Source: Xanthomonas hortorum pv. pelargonii (GTDB lineage: Bacteria > Pseudomonadota > Gammaproteobacteria > Xanthomonadales > Xanthomonadaceae). From it: 64,000 nucleotides of DNA. A program made the translations under genes and the position numbers. The notes beneath the pieces are model-generated. The model was not told the origin of the DNA and ran no database searches. It saw only the letters and a program-made list of their open reading frames with translations. The DNA lies in contig NZ_CP098604.1 of assembly GCF_024499015.1 (NCBI RefSeq), positions 5,150,438 through 5,214,437 of the forward strand, in the 5' to 3' direction. Shown here in pieces: positions 45,284-54,246 of the stretch (positions are counted from its first letter, which is position 1; each line of letters opens with the position of its first letter).

Positions 45284-46358
45284 CCGGGTCCTGCTCTCAG
45301 CGGCCGGCTCGGGCAAGACCACGTTGCTGGTTCGGCAGGCCTTGGAGCGGCCTGGGCGCCGCATCGCGATTGTTACCTACACGCTGGAGAACCTTGAAGA
45401 GATCCGGCGCTCGTTTGAGGTTCACGCGGGCGCGGTCCCCGCGCATGTCACCTTGCACAGCTGGTATGGCTTTCTGCTGCGCGAGTGCATTCGTCCGTAC
45501 CAAGCTGCGCTTTGCCCTGAGCCTCGCATCGAGACGATCCTGTTCGTAGAAGGTTTAACCAACAACCGGGCCCCACGCACCCAGGTCGCGCGACACTATC
45601 TGGCGGGTAACCGGATGTACTCCGATCGGGCGGCAGACTTCGCTGTGCGCTGCGATGAGCTGACCCAAGGTCAGGTCATGGCACGTTTGGCGGCCATGTA
45701 TGACGAGCTCTACATCGACGAGGTCCAGGACCTGGCTGGCTACGATCTGGACCTGGTCGAGCGGCTGTTGAAGAGCCATATCGCCGTCACGTTGGTGGGT
45801 GATACGCGGCAGGCGACGTATGCCACCAACTATGCGCAAAGGCACAGCCAGTATCGTGGACCCAATCTGGCAGCGTTGTTCCAAATCTGGGAGTCGGACG
45901 GCTTATGCCAACTCGATCACCGCCTCATCAGCCTTCGCTGCGTCCAGGCCCTGTGCGATATGGCGGACACGCTCTATCCGCAGATGCCGCGAACCCAATC
46001 AGGCAATGGCGAGGTCACCGGGCACGATGGCATCTACCTCGTCGCTCCCGGCGACGTTGCTGCGTACATGCAAGAGTTTGCCCCCACAGTGCTCCGGCAT
46101 GACCGGCGGCATGCCTGCGACGGACTTCCTGCGGTGAACTTCGGGCAGTGCAAGGGCCGCACCTACGGTCGGGTCCTCATCTTTCCGAACGGGCCGTTGA
46201 CGCAGTACCTACGCACGGCAGATGCGGCGCGCATCACCGCGCCACCGAAGTACTACGTGGCCTTCACTCGGGCGCGGCAAAGCGTGGCGTTCGTGTATGC
46301 CGGTGCGTGCGTGTTGCCAGGTCATCAGCTCTATGCGCCGGCCAGCGCGGGCGCATAA
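45261..46358 (+). CDS. gajB: Gabija protein GajB, UvrD/Rep-like helicase
   Basis: 365 residues. SF1 helicase motifs are present in order: I LLSAAGSGKTTLL, Ia IVTYTLENLEEI, II ELYIDEVQDLAGYD (near 150), III VGDTRQATYA, IV LDHRLIS, V FGQCKGRTYGRVLIFP and VI YYVAFTRARQSV. It is shorter than the Bacillus cereus GajB (about 494 residues), so accessory subdomains are reduced. In Gabija it senses DNA ends and assists the GajA nuclease. It overlaps gajA by 23 nt, so the pair is translated together. Confidence 0.83.
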   Translation: MSSVPSPNRVLLSAAGSGKTTLLVRQALERPGRRIAIVTYTLENLEEIRRSFEVHAGAVPAHVTLHSWYGFLLRECIRPYQAALCPEPRIETILFVEGLTNNRAPRTQVARHYLAGNRMYSDRAADFAVRCDELTQGQVMARLAAMYDELYIDEVQDLAGYDLDLVERLLKSHIAVTLVGDTRQATYATNYAQRHSQYRGPNLAALFQIWESDGLCQLDHRLISLRCVQALCDMADTLYPQMPRTQSGNGEVTGHDGIYLVAPGDVAAYMQEFAPTVLRHDRRHACDGLPAVNFGQCKGRTYGRVLIFPNGPLTQYLRTADAARITAPPKYYVAFTRARQSVAFVYAGACVLPGHQLYAPASAGA

Positions 46359-46366
46359 AACCGCAG

Positions 46367-46500
46367 TCAGCGACCACTACTTCTTAAAGTTGCCGCGGTG
46401 GGTGGTTGTGGCACCGGGTACGGATCGTTCAAGCACAGCATGACCTGATCCATGCCGAATTGGTCGGCCAGCATCCCGGCGATCTCCAGTCGCGGGGAGC
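46367..46500 (-). pseudogene. 3' remnant of an unknown gene
   Basis: On the minus strand one frame reads PRLEIAGMLADQFGMDQVML followed by CLNDPYPVPQPPTAATLRSS and a stop near 46367; it looks like a genuine protein C-terminus. Upstream the frame meets a stop near 46520 at the merR promoter. No family recognised. Confidence 0.35.
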
Positions 46501-46539
46501 CGAGTCAGGGGCGCTGGCGTGGTAGAGTCCGGGAGGGTA

Positions 46540-46560
46540 AAGTCCGTAGCTCTTACGGAG
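46540..46560. promoter_or_regulatory. MerR-type operator palindrome
   Basis: AGTCCGTA, 5-nt spacer, TACGGAGT: inverted arms matching 7 of 8, 16 bp upstream of the merR start. MerR proteins bind such sites between the -35 and -10 elements of the promoter they activate; here that promoter would read into merR, tnpS and tnpA. Confidence 0.65.
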
Positions 46561-46575
46561 TTCTGCGCACTACGC

Positions 46576-46989
46576 ATGAAAATCAGTGAGGCCGCCGACG
46601 CCAGTGGATGCCACCTGGAGACGATCCGCTATTACGAGCGGATCGGCCTGCTGCCGCGCCCGGGGCGCTCGGGCAATGGCTACCGGGTCTATGGCCCGGC
46701 CGACATCGAGCGGCTGCGCTTCATTGCGCGCGGCCGGGACCTGGGCTTCAGCCTGGAGGAGGTCCGCAGCCTGCTGCAGCTGGCCGGCGATGAGGAGCTT
46801 TCGTGCGGGGACGTGGATCGGCTGGCACGCAGCCATCTGACCGACGTGCGGGCGCGCATGGCCGACCTGCAGCGCATGGCCAGCGAGCTGGAACGGGTGA
46901 TTGCCAGTTGCCATGGCGGGCAGCGGGCGGAATGCACGATCCTGTCGACGCTGCGCCAGACGACCTCGGTGGAGGCCACGCGCCAGTGA
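46576..46989 (+). CDS. MerR-family regulator (metal-responsive subclass likely)
   Basis: 137 residues from MKISEAADASGCHLETIRYY. The HTH and wing are canonical (RYYERIGLLPRPGRSGNGYR). A dimerisation helix follows (ARMADLQRMASELERVIASC) and the C-terminal loop has two Cys with a His (ASCHGGQRAECTIL), as in PbrR/CadR/ZntR-type metal sensors. The stop TGA overlaps the GTG start of tnpS, so the regulator and the recombinase are one transcript. No metal-resistance gene is visible nearby, so what it controls may be the transposon itself. Confidence 0.87.
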   Translation: MKISEAADASGCHLETIRYYERIGLLPRPGRSGNGYRVYGPADIERLRFIARGRDLGFSLEEVRSLLQLAGDEELSCGDVDRLARSHLTDVRARMADLQRMASELERVIASCHGGQRAECTILSTLRQTTSVEATRQ

Positions 46990-48260
46990 CCGAACTGGAC
47001 CGCTACCTCGATGCGGCCACGCGTCAGAACACGGTGCGCAGCTATGCGTCGGCGCTGCGGCACTTCGAGGTTGAATGGCAAGGCCACCTCCCAGCGACAC
47101 CTGACAGCGTAGCCCGGTACCTGGCCGCTTATGCGCAGACCCTGGCCTCCAGCACCCTTCGCCACCGGCTAGCCGCCATTGCCTCCTGGCACCGCGACCA
47201 CGGTTTTGTCGACCCGACTCGGTCGCCGCTGGTGCGCAAGGTGCTCAAAGGCATCCAGACCCTGCACCCGGGCCAGGTCAAGCAAGCCGCGCCGCTCCAG
47301 ATTCGGCGGCTCGTCGAGCTCGATGACTGGTTGGCTGCAGCGATCGCTGCGGCACATGCCCGGGGCGACGGAGCGGCGGCGCTGCGCCATCAACGCGACC
47401 GAGCGCTGGTGCTGCTCGGATTCTGGCGGGGCTTCCGCGGCGATGAACTGCTGCGTCTGGACGTGGCCCATCTCACGCTGGTGCCGGGACAGGGGATGAC
47501 CTGTTTCCTGCCGCGCAGCAAGGGCGATCGCCAGGCCGCCGGCGTCACCTACAAGGTGCCGGCGTTGTCGCGGTTGTGCCCGGTGGAGGCGACCCAGGTG
47601 TGGCTGCAGGCGGCCGACCTGCAAGAAGGGCCGGTATTTCGGGCGGTCAGCCAATGGGGCCAGGTGAGCGCCGAAGGCCTGCATCCGAACAGCTTGGTGC
47701 GCCTGCTGCGCGAGTTGCTGACCAGTGCCGGCTTTGCCGATGCGGGGCTCCACAGCAGCCATTCGTTGCGCCGCGGCTTTGCCAGCTGGGCCAACGACCA
47801 AGGCTGGGACATGAAGGCCTTGATGGAGTACGTGGGTTGGCGCGATGTGCAGTCGGCCATGCGTTACCTGGACGGGCGTGACCCGTTTGCCCGGGACCGC
47901 ATTGAAGCAAGCCTGCCCAGTCCAACCGCGCCGGTACCGGCGATGGCACTGCCGGCGCCCGAGGGCAAATCGGCCCTGCAGCTGCGCCTGCGCATGGTGC
48001 TGACCCCGTTTGCCCGCACGGGCCGCGGCGCGGCCAAGGCCCGAGGCCGGATCGAAGAGATCTGCTTGGCCCCGTTCCAGGCTGTGCGCCTGAACACCGC
48101 CAGCAGCGAGTACCAGTTGACTGTTCCCACCGCCGATCCCGACCGGGATCTGGATGAAATCCTGGCCACGTTGCTTGATGACATGCACCGCATGGCCGAT
48201 ACGCACCAGTGTTTCCTGGAAGCGTCTCTCAATACAGACGACGGCCGGCACTGGGATTGA
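46986..48260 (+). CDS. tnpS: tyrosine recombinase TnpS (resolution of transposon cointegrates)
   Basis: 424 residues from the GTG at 46986 (TELDRYLDAATRQNTVRSYA), overlapping the merR stop by GTGA. A SAM-like core-binding domain is followed by the catalytic domain: Arg in GFWRGFRGDELLRLD (about 149), Lys in LPRSKGDRQ, His and Arg in SSHSLRRGFASW (259, 262), Trp/His-box in VGWRDVQ and Tyr in AMRYLDG (about 294). An extra C-terminal region of about 120 residues (MALPAPEGKSALQLRLRMVL) is longer than in most integrases. Next to tnpA it should resolve cointegrates at the palindrome near 43.5 kb. Confidence 0.85.
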   Translation: MTELDRYLDAATRQNTVRSYASALRHFEVEWQGHLPATPDSVARYLAAYAQTLASSTLRHRLAAIASWHRDHGFVDPTRSPLVRKVLKGIQTLHPGQVKQAAPLQIRRLVELDDWLAAAIAAAHARGDGAAALRHQRDRALVLLGFWRGFRGDELLRLDVAHLTLVPGQGMTCFLPRSKGDRQAAGVTYKVPALSRLCPVEATQVWLQAADLQEGPVFRAVSQWGQVSAEGLHPNSLVRLLRELLTSAGFADAGLHSSHSLRRGFASWANDQGWDMKALMEYVGWRDVQSAMRYLDGRDPFARDRIEASLPSPTAPVPAMALPAPEGKSALQLRLRMVLTPFARTGRGAAKARGRIEEICLAPFQAVRLNTASSEYQLTVPTADPDRDLDEILATLLDDMHRMADTHQCFLEASLNTDDGRHWD

Positions 48261-48283
48261 TCCCCTCCTAACCTCCGGATCCA

Positions 48284-51276
48284 ATGGCTACCCTTCACGA
48301 GACCGCCTACCCGCGACTGAAGCCTGATCCCACCGCCAAGGAACTGGAGGAGATCTATACCCCCACCGCCGCTGAGATTGCATTCGCCAAGCAGCTGACC
48401 ACCCAGCCGGGACCGCAGCTGGCGGTACTGATTCATCTCAAGCTCTTCCAGCGCCTGGGTTACTTCACGGTGTTGGCCGAAGTGCCCGAGCGGATCCGGA
48501 AGCACATCGCCAAGGCCGCCCGACTCGGGCGCGTATTGGACACTGACCAGCTCGAACGTTACGACGCTTCCGGTAGCCAGCGCCGGCATATGCCGCAGCT
48601 TCGGCAGTTCATTGGGGTACGTCCCCTAGACAAATCAGGCTTGGCCTGGCTGGACACGGTGGCAACCGGAGCAGCCCAGACCAAGCACACCATCCCGGAC
48701 ATCGTGAACGTCCTGCTCGAAGAGCTGGTGCACCACCGCTACGAACTACCAGGCTTCGCACCTTGGAACTGGCCGCCATCGGTGCCCGCGAGCGGGTCAA
48801 CCTGGGCTACTACCGCAGTATCAGCCACGCGCTGACGGCTGCCACCCGCACGCTCATTGACGAACTGCTGCGCGCACCGGAAGGGTCCAGGTTCACCGGC
48901 TGGCAATCGCTCAAGCGCGAGCCCGGCCGGCCCACCAACAAGGAAGTTCGCTTCTATCTGCAGCACATCCGCATGCTGCAGCAGCTGGCCGACCAGCTGC
49001 CTCCCATCGATGTGCCGGTCCCCAAGCTCAAGCAATTCCGTGCAATGGCTCGGGCCTATGACGCAAGCGAACTGGCCGAATTGGCTGAGGACAAGCGCTA
49101 TGCGCTGGCCACCATCTTCATTCGCGCCCAGCACGCCAAGACGCTGGATGATGCAGCCGAGTTGTTCATCAAGCAGGTGCGCGGGCTGGAGAACACGGCC
49201 CAGCAGAAGCTGCTGGCCTACCAGCTCGAACATGCCAAGCGGGCCGACTTCCTCATCGGCCAGCTCAAGGAGATCCTGCAGGCCTATCAGTTCGACGGCA
49301 GCGATAGTCAGCGCGTGGATGCCATCGACAACAGCCTGGAAGCGGAAGTGTCGACCTTGCTGGCCGAATGCGAAGAACATATGGCCTACGCCGGGAAGAA
49401 CTACCTGCCTTTCATGCTGCAACCCTACGGCGCGGTCAGGCCGCTGCTGTTCAATGGGCTGGAGCTGATGAACCTGCGGGCGACCAGCCACGATGCCGGC
49501 ATGGAGCCGCTGATCGCAGCGGTGCTCTCGCTGCGCAACCAGCGCCGTGAGCTGATCGAGGTCGCCTCCCTCGGGTTGGACCCGGAAAAGGACTTTGACT
49601 GGATGTCCAAGCTCTGGCGTCAGCACGTGTTCGGCAAGCGGGCAAGTGCAGCAGGCGCCGGCTGGATGCACCGTAAGTACTTCGAGCTGGCCGTGCTGGT
49701 GCAGGTCAAGGACGAACTGAAGTCCGGCGATCTCTTCATTCCCAGCAGCGAGCGCTTTGACGATTACCGCGAGCAGCTCGTCGATGAGGCCACCTTGGCC
49801 CAGGAGCTGGAAGCCTATGGCCAGGTGTCAGGCCTGCCCACCGACGCCGAGTCTTTCGTGGCGGGATTACGTGCACAATTGACCTCCCTGGCCGACGAGG
49901 TCGACGCGCGTTTCCCGGAGAACGTGCATGCGGACATCCTGGATGGGCGCCTGGTGCTGCGGAAGGGGCAGCGCGCCGAAGTCTCCAGCGCGATCGCTAC
50001 CGTGGATCGCCTCATCGCCGAACGGCTTCCAGAATTCAGCATCGTCGATGTCCTGATCGATGCCAGCCAATGGCTGGATCTGCACCGTTTTTTCCGCCCG
50101 ATCGCGGGTACCGAGAGCCAAGTCGAAGATCTGCCCCGACGTGTGATCACCACGCTATTTTGCTATGGCTGCAACTTGGGGCCGACGCAGACGGCGCGGT
50201 CGATCAAGGGCTTCAGCCGGCGACAGGTCGCTTGGCTCAACCTCAAATACGTGACCGAGGATGTGCTTGAGAAGGCCATCGTAGAGGTCATCAATACCTA
50301 TAACAAATTCGACCTGCCGGGCTATTGGGGCAGCGGGAAGAGCGCCTCAGCAGATGGCACCAAATGGAGCGTTTACGAGGACAACCTGCTGTCGGAGTAC
50401 CACATCCGTTACGGCGGCTATGGCGGCATCGGCTACTACCACGTGTCTGACAAATACGTGGCGCTGTTCAGCCACTTCATTCCCTGTGGCGTGCACGAGG
50501 GCATCTACATCCTCGACGGCCTGTTGGCCAACACTTCCGACATCCAGCCTGAGATCGTCCATGGGGACACGCAGGCCCAAAGCTATCCGGTCTTCGGCTT
50601 GGCCCACATGCTGGGTATCCAGCTGATGCCCAGGATCCGAAACATCAAGGATCTGACGTTCTTCCGACCCGAACCGGGCAGGGCCTATAAGAACATCCAG
50701 GCGCTCTTCGGGGACAGCATCGACTGGCAGCTGATCGCCACCCATCTTCACGACATGCTGCGTGTGGTGATCTCCATCCGACTGGGCAAGATCACCGCGT
50801 CCTCGATCCTGCGCCGGCTTGGCACCTACAGCCGGAAGAACAAGCTGTACTTTGCTTTTCGGGAGCTGGGCAAGGCTGTTAGAACACTGTTCTTGCTGCG
50901 CTACATTGATGACAACGAGATTCGCAAAACGATTCATGCCGCGACCAACAAGAGCGAGGAGTACAACGGCTTCGTGAAATGGGTCTTCTTTGGCAGCCAA
51001 GGGATCATTGCTGAGAACGTCCAACACGAGCAGCGCAAGATCATCAAGTACAGCCAGCTGGTGGCCAACATGATCATCCTCCACAACGTGGAGGGTATGA
51101 GCCGGACGTTGGCTGAGATGCGGAAGGAGGGGGTCGAACTGACGCCCGAGATCCTGGCCGGTCTGTCGCCTTATCGGACCAGTCACATCAATCGCTTTGG
51201 CGATTACCACCTGGATCTTGAAAGGGAAGTGGCGCCCTTGAGCTACACGGCCAAGGTCCTCGAACACGCCCCATAG
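48284..51276 (+). CDS. tnpA: Tn3-family transposase TnpA, frameshifted
   Basis: About 997 residues if one base missing near 48757 is restored (TTCGCACC to TTCCGCACC gives GFRTLELAAIGARERVNLGY). Part 1 is the N-terminal DNA-binding region (DUF4158-like: TAAEIAFAKQLTTQPGPQLA). Part 2 carries the Tn3 DDE domain: FCYGCNLGPTQTARSIKGFS, GVHEGIYILDGLLANTSDIQ, HGDTQAQSYPVFGLAHMLGI and the Glu region ATNKSEEYNGFVKWVFFGSQ. It moves the element by replicative transposition. The start is 24 bp after tnpS. A 110-bp relic of a close relative lies at 41.1 kb. Confidence 0.88.
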
Positions 51277-51389
51277 ACGGGGAGATCCGCCCAGGCGATG
51301 ATGCAATCAGCCTGCATTTCAGTCGCTTAGGCGGCTTCTGGCCCTAGAGGTAATGATTCCCTGCCGACCCTCTACAGGAGACAGTTTCA

Positions 51390-52331
51390 ATGGCCAGAGG
51401 CATCACCGAATCCGATGTGCACGGCGCGGCCGATGAGCTTGTTGCAGATGGCGAACGACCTACGGTCGAGCGCATCCGTGCCCATCTGGGCACAGGGTCA
51501 CCGAACACCGTTGTGCGGTGGCTCGAGACTTGGTGGCAGGGTTTGGGTTCTCGCTTGGCAATGAACCGTCAGGTCCGGATCACAACGGCCAACGTGCCTG
51601 AAGCCGTCGCTGCCCTGGCAGGGCAGTGGTGGACGTTGGCGCTGGACCACGCCCGAGCGCACGCTGATGAGGCATTGGCTGCTGATCGTGCATCCCTCCT
51701 AGACGCCCAAGAAACCTTGGAGCGAGATCGGCACACCATGCAGGCCGAACTTGCCCGGCTGAAAAGCTTGACACACGAGGCTCAGCAAGCGGAACAGCTC
51801 GCTGCCGCAAGGACCTCAGAGCTGGAGCGTCTTGTCGAGCAGCTTCAGCGTCAGCTGGCCGAACTTGGCCAGCAGCGCGACGCCTTAGCTTTGCGTGCCA
51901 CCGGTGCAGAAGGCGCCAGTGAAATGCTGCGAATCCAGCTCCAGGAATTGCAGGATGCGGCGCGTGCCGAGCGCGACACTTTGAGCCAACACATACGCAC
52001 CACTGAAGACCGGGCACATGCTGAAATCGACCGTGCGCGTCAGGAGTCCAAGCAGGCCAAGCAGCAGCTAGCTACGAGCCGGCGAGAAGCAGCGCTGACT
52101 GAGCGCCAACTTGAGGAAGCGCTAGATCGCGCACAAGGCAATGTTTCCGAGCTCCGCCAAGACCTCACGATCCAGCAGGCACGCGCCGATGCACTTGAGG
52201 CACAACTGGCCAAATTGAACGATCTGCCGGCAGCACTCGAAGCAGCCTGGCAGCAACATGTTGGACGGAGTCAGCCCAAGCATCCAGAACCTGTGCGGTC
52301 TAAGCGAAGTCGCGGCAAAGCGGCGCCCTGA
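51390..52331 (+). CDS. second KfrA-like coiled-coil DNA-binding protein
   Basis: 313 residues. MARGITESDVHGAADELVAD and RIRAHLGTGSPNTVVRWLET form a KfrA N-terminal domain; the remainder is coiled coil (LARLKSLTHEAQQAEQLAAA, DLTIQQARADALEAQLAKLN), ending in a basic tail KRSRGKAAP. The sequence is unlike the KfrA-like gene at 42.4 kb, so it is not a recent duplicate. It follows tnpA on the same strand and may be a transposon passenger or plasmid-derived partition/accessory gene. Confidence 0.75.
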   Translation: MARGITESDVHGAADELVADGERPTVERIRAHLGTGSPNTVVRWLETWWQGLGSRLAMNRQVRITTANVPEAVAALAGQWWTLALDHARAHADEALAADRASLLDAQETLERDRHTMQAELARLKSLTHEAQQAEQLAAARTSELERLVEQLQRQLAELGQQRDALALRATGAEGASEMLRIQLQELQDAARAERDTLSQHIRTTEDRAHAEIDRARQESKQAKQQLATSRREAALTERQLEEALDRAQGNVSELRQDLTIQQARADALEAQLAKLNDLPAALEAAWQQHVGRSQPKHPEPVRSKRSRGKAAP

Positions 52332-52425
52332 TGCCAAGCAAGCCATGGTGTCGTGCTGACTGCGCGGAGAGCACCCAGGCGTCACTTAGGATCATGTCCC
52401 GCAAGAGGGAAAAAGCCCTTTAAAA

Positions 52426-52893
52426 TCAATGAAGGGCATGATCCAAGCAAAAAGGACACGAATTAAAAAACTGACACAGTGATAGGCCGCCAGGGCGCAC
52501 AGGAGCGTCAACACAGCCCAGTTCGCATAATGTATAGTCCGGGGTCGCCTGGAATGCCTTCACCACCGCCTCAGCGCGCACGGGCAGGGCGAGCGACACC
52601 CCTATCGCTAGGGTCATGGCAGTAGCTGCCAATCGCTTCCAGAACGTCCGTTCTGGCGACGTCTGAGCCTCCGATTTCATTATTTGTATTGCGGCCTTTT
52701 CTGGCTGCGGATGCCCTTGCAATTTCAGGCATTCAGCAACTACCCAAACCTGGGGCACTCTTTTTCCGGTGCGGTAGTGCGATATCGCGCCGTCTGAAAT
52801 TCCCAGCTTAGGAGCTAGCTTCGCGAAGCTCTCCACGCCAGCTGCTACCCGCGTTTGTTCGAAGAACTCCACCCAATTCACGACCGTCTCCAC
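52426..52893 (-). CDS. phage regulator with N-terminal HTH; C-terminus altered by integration
   Basis: 155 residues from a GTG at 52893. VESFAKLAPKLGISDGAISH followed by YRTGKRVPQVWVVAECLK is a helix-turn-helix of the DUF3693/Xre type; TAMTLAIGVSLALPV is a hydrophobic segment. The attL core interrupts the frame at PDYTLCE: the residues after it (about 35) come from chromosomal DNA. In the circular phage the frame would instead continue into 60520-60411 and stop overlapping the next gene. A four-fold operator array lies directly upstream, so it is probably the repressor of the early phage promoter. Confidence 0.75.
   Translation of the reverse strand: METVVNWVEFFEQTRVAAGVESFAKLAPKLGISDGAISHYRTGKRVPQVWVVAECLKLQGHPQPEKAAIQIMKSEAQTSPERTFWKRLAATAMTLAIGVSLALPVRAEAVVKAFQATPDYTLCELGCVDAPVRPGGLSLCQFFNSCPFCLDHALH
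52522..52536 (+). other. attL core of prophage 1 (XerC half of dif)
   Basis: TTCGCATAA plus TGTATA: the XerC arm and central region of a dif-like site, followed by GTCCGG instead of a XerD arm. It lies inside the regulator reading frame. Confidence 0.8.
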
Positions 52894-52898
52894 CCGTT

Positions 52899-52980
52899 GA
52901 CTACGGGCGAAGACTACAGGCGTTGACGACTACGGGTGTAGCCGTGTAGTGTCGCGCCCATCGTCTACAGGCGTAGACGA
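52899..52980. promoter_or_regulatory. four repeated operators of the phage regulator
   Basis: GACTACGGGCGAAG (52899-52912), GACTACAGGCGTTG (52912-52925), GACTACGGGTGTAG (52928-52941) and GTCTACAGGCGTAG (52963-52976) share GWCTACRGGYG. The last is the centre of a perfect palindrome TCGTCTAC-AGGC-GTAGACGA (52961-52980). They lie between the divergent regulator and early genes. Confidence 0.75.
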
Positions 52981-53037
52981 TCCCGCCCCTGGTACCCCCA
53001 GGGGCACGGGTCAAGGGTAGGGGCAAGGGGATACACC

Positions 53038-53214
53038 ATGTACGAATACGAACTCTTCCACCGCGTCAAGGGTCGCCGGTATGTCATCGCGGTGTTCGTT
53101 TCCCGTGAAGCCGCAAAAGCGCGTCGTGATGCTTTGCAAGCACTTGAGATTCATCGCGGCAAGCCCGTCACTATTTTTCAGATTAGCCGCGTTCCTGCGC
53201 AGGTGGCCGCATGA
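53038..53214 (+). CDS. small phage protein, 58 residues
   Basis: MYEYELFHRVKGRRYVIAVF followed by VSREAAKARRDALQALEIHR: a basic soluble protein, first gene of the rightward transcript after the operator array. Its stop overlaps the next start (ATGA). Function unknown. Confidence 0.7.
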   Translation: MYEYELFHRVKGRRYVIAVFVSREAAKARRDALQALEIHRGKPVTIFQISRVPAQVAA

Positions 53215-53432
53215 CAGGCCTCATCGCATTTTCGCTGCTCGGTGTTGCCTGCTTCGTGTGCAGCATCGGCACCGCGCGCCTCGTCGGTTGGATCTTGGAT
53301 CGCCGCGACGCTGCCATTCTTCGCCAGCTGCGCGAAGAGGATTTGATTGCTTCAGCCAATCACGACGTTCGCATCGCAAGGATCAAGCGCTCTGTTCGTG
53401 CCGCTGCCGAGCGCGAGGTGGACCATGCGTAA
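53211..53432 (+). CDS. small phage membrane protein, 73 residues
   Basis: MTGLIAFSLLGVACFVCSIG is one N-terminal membrane helix; the rest is charged (DRRDAAILRQLREEDLIASA). Overlaps both neighbours. Function unknown. Confidence 0.7.
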   Translation: MTGLIAFSLLGVACFVCSIGTARLVGWILDRRDAAILRQLREEDLIASANHDVRIARIKRSVRAAAEREVDHA

Positions 53433-53625
53433 CGTCTGGCTTTTCCTCCGCGACTTGCCATTTCCGATGATCTTCGGTTTCACCTTCGGCGCTATCGCGG
53501 GCGCATTTGTCGGCACGTTCACTGCTGACAATATCGAAGCCCAGATTCAGCGCGACGAAACCATCCAGCAGCAGTGCATTGACGGTAACAACAACGCTTG
53601 CCGCGTCATGGAGCTGCGCTCATGA
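53425..53625 (+). CDS. small phage membrane protein, 66 residues
   Basis: MRNVWLFLRDLPFPMIFGFT continues into a Gly-rich membrane helix (FGAIAGAFVGTF) and a polar C-terminus with two Cys (QQQCIDGNNNACRVM). The start overlaps the previous stop, and the next gene starts at its stop. Confidence 0.65.
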   Translation: MRNVWLFLRDLPFPMIFGFTFGAIAGAFVGTFTADNIEAQIQRDETIQQQCIDGNNNACRVMELRS

Positions 53626-53747
53626 AGGAGTTCGCAAAGTGCATCGGTTTTGTCTGGGCGCTCGCTCTTTTCCTTTCGTTGTTCATCCTCGGATTCCATT
53701 ACCTCGCTGAGCCGTGGGCATGGATCTGCGGCGTCTTTTGTTTGTAA
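53622..53747 (+). CDS. small phage membrane protein, 41 residues
   Basis: MKEFAKCIGFVWALALFLSL and LFILGFHYLAEPWAWICGVF are nearly all hydrophobic. The start overlaps the previous stop by ATGA, which supports translation. Function unknown. Confidence 0.6.
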   Translation: MKEFAKCIGFVWALALFLSLFILGFHYLAEPWAWICGVFCL

Positions 53748-53809
53748 CGCCTGCTGGCGTCATTGCTTACCTGTCTGGTGCCGGCCATGAGTGACGCTCG
53801 ATCTGTTGC

Positions 53810-53986
53810 ATGGGGATTTTCTCAGCCCCAGTGCAGGGCGGTCCGCGCATCTACGTGTTGACCATCACTGTCAACGGTAAAGTCGTTGAGCAAGCCTATT
53901 TCGCATTTTGCAGCGATGCCTTTGATGCGCGCGATGCTGCCATGGAGTTCTACCGTTCGCTCTCTGAGGATGAGAGCGATGTCTGA
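53810..53986 (+). CDS. small phage protein, 58 residues
   Basis: [20 protein letters not shown] then [20 protein letters not shown]: a compact soluble protein ending SEDESDV. The next gene starts inside its last codons. Function unknown. Confidence 0.6.
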   Translation: MGIFSAPVQGGPRIYVLTITVNGKVVEQAYFAFCSDAFDARDAAMEFYRSLSEDESDV

Positions 53987-54104
53987 CGGCAAATGCTCGT
54001 TCTGCGGTGAAACAACCGTCTACTTTTTCCCCGGTGGCTTGTGCGTCGCATGCACCGGTAAAAGCACGCATCCGCATGCAGGAACAGCCCACGCAGTCGC
54101 GTGA
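53979..54104 (+). CDS. small zinc-finger-like phage protein, 41 residues
   Basis: [27 protein letters not shown]: two CxxC pairs spaced by 15 residues form a probable zinc ribbon. It overlaps the previous gene by 8 nt. Confidence 0.65.
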   Translation: MSDGKCSFCGETTVYFFPGGLCVACTGKSTHPHAGTAHAVA

Positions 54105-54246
54105 GCTGTCTGCGTTCGATGCGTCTATCGGCGTCATGCAGGCCGCTACGCGCCGTACTGAATTAGCCGCTGAAACCCTTCAAAGAATAAGCGCGTCGTC
54201 GGCACAAGCGTGCGTGAGTTCGACGCTGCCCATCCGATCGCATTGA
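54076..54246 (+). CDS. possible small phage protein, 56 residues
   Basis: [20 protein letters not shown] followed by [20 protein letters not shown] looks like a helical coding segment; it overlaps both neighbours and has no clear ribosome-binding site. It could be non-functional. Confidence 0.4.
   Translation: MQEQPTQSRELSAFDASIGVMQAATRRTELAAETLQRISASSAQACVSSTLPIRSH

Larger units (their letters stand above)
42377..51276. mobile_element. Tn3-family transposon of the TnpS/TnpT type carrying a Gabija pair
   Basis: Order: KfrA/TnpT-like gene (-), perfect 15-bp palindrome, gajA and gajB (+), merR (+), tyrosine recombinase tnpS (+), tnpA (+). In Tn4651-like elements tnpT and tnpS are divergent around the resolution site; here the defence genes and merR sit in that gap. 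I could not find 38-bp terminal repeats, so the true ends are uncertain, and the KfrA-like gene at 51.4 kb may also belong. Confidence 0.7.

Noticed and set aside
46986..48260. Recombinase as integrase of an integron or genomic island
   Set aside because: It is coupled to a Tn3-family tnpA and faces a KfrA-like gene, so TnpS of a transposon is the better reading; no attI-like site or tRNA target is nearby.
42899..52980. Repeated GWCTACRGGYG motif as a CRISPR array
   Set aside because: The repeats at 52899-52980 are only about 14 bp with unequal 0-21 bp gaps and lie in a divergent promoter; operators explain them. No CRISPR array was seen anywhere in the window.
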